DNA from: Thalassia testudinum
Lineage: Eukaryota; Streptophyta; Magnoliopsida; Alismatales; Hydrocharitaceae
NCBI GenBank assembly: GCA_037157565.1
Contig: JAZHRO010000050.1
Span: 41,646,501-41,710,500, forward strand
Direction of reading: 5' to 3'
DNA length: 64,000 nt
The position numbers and the translations under genes were made by a program. Shown in pieces: positions 55,768 to 64,000 of this stretch. Position 1 is the first letter of the stretch. Every line of letters begins with the position of its first letter. The notes beneath the pieces are model-generated. The model was not told the DNA's origin. It did no database searches and saw only the letters and a program-made list of their open reading frames with translations.

Positions 55768-57655
55768 CTTCTCTCCAACTCTCCTCACCACTACGGATTA
55801 CATAACACTTGAGGGTGACATTGAGCTTCACTAGAGGGCTTTCAGATCACTGGAGATCCTCCCTCCTTTGTCGCTGCATCCACCAACTGCAGATCTTCTC
55901 ATAGGTCCCATTCCTCTGATTAGATTAGGTTTTAATGCTTTCTAGGGTAGTTGTTAGCATAGTATAGATTACGTAGAGTAGAATTAGTTAGGTGATTCAT
56001 GGATTCAGTGTTTAATTAGCATTAGATTAGATTAATGACCCCACACCTCCTCTGATCAATTCCGATTAGAGGAGACAAATTCACTGACATCCACTTGATC
56101 ACTTTCCTTCCTCTCCATCTCACAATCACATTCACTCCCTTTACTTGAAGTTTTTATTCACAAATCATCCCACTTAGTGAAGCATCAATCAGATCTGATG
56201 CTCTATAGCACCCAGATCTTATTGAGCACCGAATTCTATGAAAGGGTTTCCCGTTCGCATCATTAATTCCCAAAGACCCTTTCCATGATTTGAGTTGAAC
56301 CAATTTGAGCATTTACATCAGATTTGTTTAGTTTTGCTGATTTGAGGATTTTGGATCGAATTTGATGTAGATCTGACTTAAATGATCAAATTGAGTTTTC
56401 ATATATTCAATCGGCTTGAATGCAATGGGCTTAAGCTGTTTTAACTCGATTTTTATCATTCAATATGCTTTTTCCCAATTTTAACCGTAATCTCTGATTT
56501 CTAGCAATTTGGTAGCTTAAGCCAATGAGAATCAAATGCACTGATTTGAGGCTTGAGCAACGATCCAACTGGTTTTAATGGATCGCCTGGAGCTCCTGTA
56601 CACCAATCAATGGGGTGCAGGAACTCTAGATGAGAATTTCATCTTGGTGTGCAAGATCAAAAGGCCCAAGTGCCAACTTCTAAATTTCATCTCAAAGAGC
56701 TTAATCTGTGCTTCTGGGTTTTTATTGAGTTCTAAAAGGTTTTAAATGAAGTTTCAGGGTTGGTTTTACAAGGGTTTAATGTCCAAATTTGATCCTCATG
56801 TTCATGTTGTCCATAGCATAGTATGATAATCAAATTAAATTAAGGTTTTATAGATCTCCAACTTCTGATTTGATTTGAAGTTTCTAATTTGGTAAAGAGT
56901 GTATTTGAGATAAAAGAAATTTGGATTTCAGGGCTTGAATCAGATCTGAGAGAGATTCAAGAGTAGCAGCAGCTACTCTAATTTGGTTTGAATTTTCTCT
57001 GATTTCGATAGATTTTTGGCTTTGGATCTGAATGGTTATTGCTCAATCAGACCTATTAGGTCGGATTTTCAAGTAACCACAACTGCAGTAGTAGCTGAAA
57101 TGTCAACTGCAGCAATCACAGCAGCAGTAGCTACATTGATAGAGCTTCAGTAGGTTTGAATAGGTTGATTAATGAGGATTTGAGCTAAGATTTTGGATTC
57201 TAATGGGTTGACAGTGTACTATATTGTTAGAAATTCAAGGTTAAAGCATTCATGTACCTTTCATTGATTTAAAATTGATTCGAAGTGCTTGTAATTGTTA
57301 TTTAAGCTTAATGTCAGCTCATTCATGTATGCAACTGTCTAGATAATGCTTTTAATTAAAATTCTAGGTGAAAATCATGTTTAAATGTTCATTTACCTTT
57401 AATGTGATGTGTTGAATGTATTAAAGTGCTTAAACTGATGTTCCAGCTATTAGAAATCACTTTGAGGTCTTAGGTTCCATTGTTGAACATCCATTTAGGT
57501 CTCATTTGGATGAACTTTATAAATAAATAAAAATCATAAAAAATAAAACAATGGTGTCTTGAGTAGGTTTAGGTATTTGTTTAGGTGTGCAAAGTTTCAA
57601 AGTGATCTGAACCCTCTAACTAGTAGAACATACCAGTAGACAGTTCAGTCTACTC
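55768..57655. other. Non-coding sequence, nothing recognised
   Basis: About 1.9 kb of moderately AT-rich sequence with no long open frame and no match to the other repeats in the window. It continues the sequence into which the solo LTR at 54062 inserted. Confidence 0.5.
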
Positions 57656-58560
57656 TAAAACTTAATAAAAGAATTCAAATCCAAAAATACAAAAAGATTC
57701 TTTCTCTCTCTCATCTCACCTTCCCTCTCTCCTCTCCTATCCATATTAAATACTAAAAAACCATAAAAATTTGAAAAAGCTAAAAATCTCATAAAAATAC
57801 AATGTATATAGTATTTATGCTTGTAAATACAACTTAATACTAAGCTAAATGTAAATAGTAACTTATATAATTTAAATGTACATTAATAACTTATATATTT
57901 ATTATATATAGTTAAATAAGTATTTATGATGTGTTAAACTATATATACTGTAATTATATAATTATATATTTATCTACTTATATGTATATATACCTAATTA
58001 AATACATATCATTATGTATATGCTGATAATAGTACCTAATACTGTACATATATATTTAAGTAGTTATTATATACCTAATTATACCAATATGTTAATTTAT
58101 TTATGTATTTATTGTAGGTAATTAAGTTATTAAGTTAAATAAGTAAATTATTGAGTTAAAATAAAATAAATTAGTAAATTAAGTTATTACTGAAGTAACT
58201 TTTACTATACACTTATATATATTAATTTTAAATTTTTTCAATCTATTTATAATATATTTATATTGTATAATAATATTTATAACTAAATTATATGTATATC
58301 TATTTATAACGTGCATTTAAATGTATATAAATTAAAATAAATGTTCTGAAATAAATTAAAAATGTATAATAAATACCTTAATATGTTAATTAACTATTTA
58401 TAAAGTCAATTGAATGATTAACTTATCAATTTATACATTAATTAAGGATTGAAACCCTAAATTAATATGTATAAATCCCTAACTTTAACTAATTTTTATA
58501 TATAATTAAATAACCTATTTTTGTAAATTAATTATATAATCATGTAGCCCTATGTAAGGG
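57656..58560. repeat. AT-rich low-complexity block
   Basis: About 900 bp dominated by TATATA, TTAATTA and AAATAAA words with very few G or C. No gene. It could be a matrix-attachment-like or simple AT-rich spacer. Confidence 0.7.
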
Positions 58561-59236
58561 CTTTCCATCTATGTAATTTATTTTAAAATTGCATGTCATT
58601 AGGGCTCTCAATTCAAGGCCAAATGTTAGCTCCAGCGCACACTATGCGCGCTCAATTAAGCACTAAACCTACTGCCACATCGGGCACAAACGACTGCACA
58701 CAGTGGTATAAAAGGAATTCGGTGCATTGCCCCCTCAGTCGTCAAGCGTCAGGCACTAATACGAACCATTATCCCATCATCTCCTCTCCTAAGAATATGA
58801 ACGAGCATGATTTGTAACAGTGCTGGCCCGGGGGTCGTGCACTAAAGTGGGCCTAATATTGGGCCTTTCATGGGCTTGAAATGAAAATCAAATGAAATGC
58901 ATCCTAATTAAACTACGGTCAGTTCATAGTAGCAGTTTGGTCCCATCCACTTGGGTGTTGTGTATCCCGCGAACCGAATCAGTCCGCTCATAAAAAAACC
59001 AAAATTTTGGTTGAATGAATAGTAAATCGATGCTACTGTGAGAGAAAGAGTTGAAAAAACAATTAAGTGTTGAGCTTTGAGAGAGATGTGCATGTGAAAT
59101 GACTAAGTGTTGGGAACTTAGTGCTTGTGTGTGTGTGTACTTGTAAATATGTATATATATAGAGAATATGCACATATGTAAATATCATAAGTATATAATA
59201 AATAGGCATATGTATAATAAATAAAGTATATGTATA
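58561..59236. other. Spacer with GT/TA microsatellite
   Basis: No supported gene; the 74-codon frame at 58593-58817 has no recognisable domain. A short GT run (about 59126-59138) and TA-rich runs (59146-59236) lie just before the hAT terminus. Confidence 0.5.
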
Positions 59237-59600
59237 TAGGGGTGTCAAACGGGTCGAGTCGGGTTGGACCCAACCTGTTTAACCCTAAACCCCTCATTAA
59301 TCGGGTCGAGTCAGGTGGACCCATTTAGTAAATGGGTCAAGCACATCCAAATCCGAAACTGACCCGATTAAGGTCTTAAAACTCGACCCGACCCGTTTAG
59401 CCCATTTAGTTAAACAGGTTAAATGGGTTTGGCAGGTTTGGCGAGTTTAAATGGGTTAAATTGGTTTGTCGAGTTTGATGGGTTAAATGGATTTGTTGGA
59501 TTTGGCAAGTTTAAATGGGTTTGACGGGTTTGATGGTACATGACTTTGGCAAATTTAAATAAGTTAAATGGGTGAATGATTTGTTAAATGAGTTTGATGG
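59237..59600. repeat. hAT terminal inverted repeat (one side) and subterminal repeats
   Basis: The terminus TAGGGGTGTCAAACGGG is followed by many copies of GGGTCGAGTCGGGTT-like and AAATGGGTTAAATGGGTTTGG-like words. Clustered subterminal motifs of this kind are transposase binding sites in Ac/hAT elements; binding here is inferred. Confidence 0.75.
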
Positions 59601-60617
59601 ATTAAATGGGTGAATACATCTTTCGCAACATATCTTATATAACCCGACAGTTTCACACATCAAACTTAACGTATTAATTCCCCTGCCAAGTACAACTAAA
59701 AAAATCTTGGAACAAGATAATTGTTCTGAAACTCACTCCATACGGAATTCCATAAGTAACATCCATTAGAGGCTTGTCTTTGTACTCTTAAGCATATATT
59801 TATCAATGTAAAATCTATGGACCTTCCTAAAAGAGAGACGAGGGCATACGAAAACTAGGAACAAAATAATGCCTGACATCGCTAACACAGGACAATATTA
59901 ATACATAAGAGGATTGCCACACCATTCACAGGACTATCCAAATTAGATCCCACTACGAGAATGGAACCCATGCCAAAACAATGCAAAGGAGAACTTGAAC
60001 AAGTGAACATACTCAAGATTGGAGAAATGCATATTTCAATCACACCACTAGCAATGTCGTTACGCTGCCAAACCACAAATTAAATTAAGGGAAAAAAGGC
60101 CAAGACAAGAACTACCTAAGAAATTAACCAATATCAAAAAGGGAAAACACTCTGCAAAGCTACCATGTAGACAAGCAAACCTAACATCACATTACAAATA
60201 CTGCACATATATGAACACAATACATCCTACCTACACTGCTACACATTCATGCAACCTGCAATGTGCAATCACCTGGAAGAAATAATTGTCTAATGTTTAG
60301 CATCTACATAAACAAAAATAAAGAGTTTTTAAATTGTCTAATAACCCAAAGGCCAAAGCACCTAGTCACCCTCATATGCATATGTAGCATATCCATACCA
60401 TCCTTGCCTACACAAGTGTAGCAACAACAAACCCACCAAAATGTGCTAAACATGGAAAATGGGTATCAAAAGTCCAAACATCTCTTTCATTAATGCATAT
60501 CCACCTTCAATAAGATAATAATAGACATTTTCAAGATAAGTTCCAAAAAATATATAAGATGTGTTGATAAATTCAAAAGCATCTCTAATCAACTATTGAA
60601 AATCATACCTCAAAATT
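59601..60617. other. hAT 3' untranslated / non-coding part
   Basis: About 1 kb between the subterminal repeats and the transposase end. No gene seen. Confidence 0.6.
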
Positions 60618-63373
60618 TCAAGAATTATCCTCTTCAAGATCAATAACAGCCACCTCATTTTCATTGTACTCCTCTTTTCCAAGTACAATTTCATCTTGAA
60701 CTAAAGAAAAAATATCATATCAATTACTCAATTAAGATAATTGGAATGGAAAACTGAAAACAAAAGAAGTTCAATACTCGAGTCTTACCTTTCAAATTAA
60801 AAAGCCAATCACATGAACAAATTAAAGCCTCAACAATTTATGGCTTCAAAGAACTGTGGAATTTATCAAGAACTCTACCGCCAACACTAAATGTGGATTC
60901 TGAAGTGACGGTAGATAACGGAATGGCTAAGACATCCTTTGCCATTGTAGCAAGTTGAGGATAACATGATTCGAATCCTTTCCAAAAATGAATGACATCA
61001 ATGCTCTTCTTCCTATCAATTAGTTCATCCTCCAAATACAATTCCAATTGAGATTTGGAAGAAACATGAGAGGTATTCTCATCGTTGAACTCCTATACAA
61101 TAAGACAAGTAGTTTGAAAATATGTAATACAATAATTTATACTAATTTGATGGTTTTGAGTAAATAAGATACAAATGTAGAGATTACCGCAAAAAAATTT
61201 GTTTCTTCTGCGATTGCCATTGCATCGGGAGTAGCTTGATGAAGTTCACCATCTCGTGATGGAGTTGTGATGAATAAGTTTGTGGTGTTACTTGACATGT
61301 ACTCATTGAATAAAGCAAACAATTCAGCCTTAACTTCTTCAAATTGAATGGAATTAGGTCCATATATCTTCTTATAAGAGAATTCTATGAACCTCAATTT
61401 AGACCTGGGATCTAAGATGATGGCAATCGCATGAATGATCCTATGATCAGTCCAATACTTCTTAAAATTTTCAAACATGGGAAAAGCCATGCCTTGTAAA
61501 ACATTATCTCTAGAATTGATTGCTTCCACCAACTTAATCTGGATCAAGAAGACATGAGGGAAGTACAAATTTGCTACAACATATTTTGCTCCTAAAACAT
61601 AAAATACATAAAATATTTCATTTAATGAAAGATCATTTTGTTTAATTTGAAGGGTGAACACCAAGTAGAAAAAGAATGATGGATACCTGAAAAGTCACAA
61701 GTTGCATTGTAAAATGCAACCAATAGCTTGTTTATCCTTTCAATCAAATCCCATTCCCCTTCAGAAGGGAAATGAATGTATGATAAATCTATAAGCTTCA
61801 AATGAGAGAAAGCTCTTTTATAATGAAGTGCACTCTGAAGCATCAAGTAGATGGAGTTTCGTCTTGTCGAAACATCTTGCGTTAACCCTTTTTTCCCAAT
61901 AAGAGATGCTTGTTTCACACATTGCATAAACCGTTGCTTCCTTACTCGTGACCCTCTCACATACTTCACACTTTCTCTATCCTTATGAACAGGCTCATGA
62001 ATGTTCTGAAGTCTTTCTTTAACAATCAAATTTAGTATGGGAGCACAACATCTATTATGGAAAAACCTCCCACTTCTTGCCAGCAAATCATTCAAAGAAA
62101 GGTGATCCCTCATACATCGCGTAAATGCATCATTGGAAGATGCATTATCCAATGTAAACCATTGGATTTTTTCTCAAGTTTCCATTCATTTATTATCTAT
62201 AATATTTCCTCATATATAGCCAAACCTATGTGAGGTGGAGGAAGAATGAAAAAACTTAAGACCTTCTTTTGTAACTTCCAATCATTATCAACATAATGCG
62301 CTGTGAGACATATGTAACCATCAGTGTTTATTGAAGTCCGTAATCAGTGATAAAGATAATTTTCCAGAATAGGAAGATAAGCATGATTTGAGAGACTTTT
62401 TTTTCCCTTAAATATATGTCCATGACATTCGATCTAGCAGTATTGCATGATATGACTCTCATGTCTTCACATACATAACCGAAGATCTCTCTTATACCAT
62501 CTTACTCCACAAAAGAGAATGGAAGATCATGCTTAATGATAGTGCGAGATAATAGCTCTTGAAATTTGTAGTGCCATGGGTCTTACTCTCATAAATCATC
62601 TCAGCACCACATATCTTACACTTACCTTTTCGGGATCACCTTTATTTTTCTTTTCAATTATTTCAAAATAATTCCATGCCCCTGAAATTCTTTTCCTCTT
62701 ACATTTTTCATTTTCTTTTACTTCAAAAACATTCTTTCCTCTATGTCCCTCATTTTGGAAAGTGGCTTCTATCCTTGGATTACCCTCATTCTTATCATTA
62801 TTATCAGCTCCATTACCACCAACAACAATCTATAAATTAAAAAACCATCACCATAAACATTCCATAATGACACATTAAACTTGAACTCATTAATTGATTA
62901 ATTAACAAGTAAAATTTCAACATAGTGACAAATATATGTAATTTCGACATATGGTAATGATATCCCTGTTTAGTTGGACACGTCCATTTCTTATTTTAGT
63001 GTTTTTTTTATTCATTCAACTATTGTTGTAGTATCCATTTTTGTGGATATGGATATACATTGCAACTTTCATCTGGATACAAATATCCATTCACAATGGC
63101 ATGACTATTGAAAGGATATAAATTACAATATTAAAAAATGTAAAGCATTGCAGACATGGATAGAGAATGCTATCTTGCCATATGATTAAGTTATATCAGA
63201 AAGACATTTCTCAGCAAATTAGGTCAATCTACGTTATCAGGTGAACATATTCGATGATTCAAACGTATTTTATGATTTACGGATGGATACCAGCAGAAAA
63301 AATCACTAAGCACAAAAAAAAATGTGTATAGAATTTAACCACCTGGAAATTTTACCTCTCTATTAGATTCCAT
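60618..63373 (-). pseudogene. hAT (Ac-like, BED zinc finger) transposase, five-exon pseudogene
   Basis: The inferred exons on the minus strand are 63373-63356 (MESNRE), 62829-61687, 61591-61188, 61092-60789 and 60700-60618; all four introns have GT...AG borders. Exon 2 has a BED-type finger (SGAWNYFEI, CKICGAEMIY, HGTTNF), a degenerate RTSINTDGYICLTAH segment, and LDNASSNDAF with a catalytic Asp. It also has HNRCCAPILNLIV, SVKYVRGS and RRNSIYLML (usually RWNSTYLML). Exon 3 has the middle domain (YFPHVF, YWTDHRIIHAIAIILDPRSKLRF). Exon 4 is the hAT dimerisation domain (LYLEDELI, YPQLATMAKDVLAIPLSTVTSES). Exon 5 is an acidic tail ending at TGA 60618. Inactivating changes: frameshifts near 62595, 62330 and 62170, a TAG near 62205 and a TAA at 60838-60840. 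It resembles the RICESLEEPER/Ac group. Confidence 0.88.
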
Positions 63374-64000
63374 ACTGAGGGGCTGAGGGAACCTTTAGTG
63401 CTGGAATAGAGATGTGGGAGCCTAGGTCGAAGGAATAGTCCAAACAGCATACGGTGGTGTAGAACAATGGATGGGAGTCAGGGAGTGGCTACGAGCGACG
63501 AGCCTCCCTGAAAAAGCAAGCGCGTCAAGTTGCCAACACTGATCTGAAGAAGGAGAAGATATGAAGAAGAAAGAAACACACTTGCGAGGGGGGAGATTGG
63601 GGTGGGGATCACTCAAGCCAACCTTCCGTAGTCACTGCCTTCATAGCAGCAAACAACACACTCAAGTCTTTGCCTTTGTCACTGTGAGTTGATGCGCCGC
63701 CGGTGCCAGCGATTCCCTCGTGGTCATGGCTTCGTCGATGGCGTTGCCGTTGATGTCCATCACATTGACTTGAGAGGCTGAGCACCGTCCTGCTGCAGCT
63801 GCTCACCGTCAGCCTCTCTGCAACCGCTAGCTACTACATGGAGCTTGGACCCCGTCGTGGCCACCCTCCCCCTTTGGAAGCACAGCAATCGATCATCATT
63901 GGCACATTGCGGCTGTGAGGCATCACGAGAGTCGAGAGAGTTAGGGTAGGGACCTTAGGTTTCCTCTCCTCTCCTTAGTCACTTGGGTAGGGGAAATGAC
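63374..64000 (-). other. Sequence upstream of the hAT transposase start
   Basis: More GC-rich than its surroundings. It may be 5' untranslated sequence or promoter of the transposase. The two open frames here (63422-63616 and 63609-63806, minus) have no recognisable domain. Confidence 0.4.

Larger units (their letters stand above)
59237..64000 (-). mobile_element. hAT DNA transposon (Ac-like), right part beyond the window
   Basis: The left terminus on the plus strand reads TAGGGGTGTCAAACGGGTC, the style of end seen in plant hAT elements. It is followed by subterminal repeats (59251-59600) and, on the minus strand, a hAT transposase pseudogene (60618-63373). No matching inverted terminus (GTTTGACACCCC-like) occurs before the window end, so the transposase 5' end and the second terminus lie near or beyond 64000. 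The 8-base target duplication cannot be checked. Confidence 0.87.

Noticed and set aside
1..64000. CRISPR arrays, bacterial operons or tRNA genes
   Set aside because: No regularly spaced direct repeats with unique spacers, no bacterial gene organisation and no cloverleaf candidate was seen; the only tRNA-like sequence is the PBS complement.

Overview
The window is plant nuclear DNA, almost certainly from an angiosperm with a repeat-rich genome. It is a dense nest of decayed transposable elements. I see no intact host gene, rRNA, tRNA or CRISPR array. The evidence is (i) repeated gag-protease-RT-RNase H-integrase remnants of Athila-like Ty3/gypsy LTR retrotransposons; (ii) primer binding sites matching the 3' end of plant tRNA-Asp; (iii) long LTRs (1.7-2.8 kb) with TATA boxes and 5-bp target duplications; (iv) an intron-containing hAT transposase pseudogene; and (v) the 5' part of an L1-type LINE. 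No open frame is a clean full-length gene.

I use three LTR types as working names: A-type (about 2.8 kb, with a long purine-rich tract), B-type (about 2.2 kb, with an AGCT-rich block) and D-type (about 1.6-1.7 kb).

Layout. 1-8358 (-): element 1, a B-type Athila-like element with gag-pol pseudogene, PBS and 5' LTR; its integrase and 3' LTR lie left of the window. It sits inside the 5' LTR of element Z (+, D-type LTRs, 8359 to about 29730). Z has lost gag through RT and keeps only the RNase H tail, integrase, 3' region and 3' LTR. Element A (+, A-type, 11888-28132, target duplication GGTTA) is inserted exactly between Z's polypurine tract and Z's 3' LTR. A's own 3' LTR is split by a solo B-type LTR (24208-26485). 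About 29740-33848 (-): element E, a B-type fragment with gag start, leader, PBS and 5' LTR. About 33850-47743 (+): element C, a second A-type element nearly collinear with A and missing only the tip of its 5' LTR. 48243-50456 (-): solo B-type LTR with target duplication GTTAC. 51833-53159 (+): LINE ORF1 tail and ORF2 endonuclease start, cut off by a sequence with an LTR-like tip at 53160. 54062-55762 (+): solo D-type LTR with target duplication AAATC. 55768-59236: non-coding, including about 900 bp of very AT-rich DNA and a GT/TA microsatellite. 59237 to the window end (-): a hAT element with terminal and subterminal repeats and a five-exon transposase pseudogene; its other end lies beyond the window.

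None of these elements can move by itself on this sequence. Each pol or transposase has stops, frameshifts, deletions or lost catalytic residues. Most nonsense changes read as C-to-T (or G-to-A) at CAG, CAA or CGA, as expected for old methylated DNA. The most useful observations are the insertion order fixed by target duplications, two stop codons shared by A and C at identical positions, conserved non-coding motifs in the 3' regions, and the exon structure of the hAT pseudogene. I did not find a convincing new gene system.
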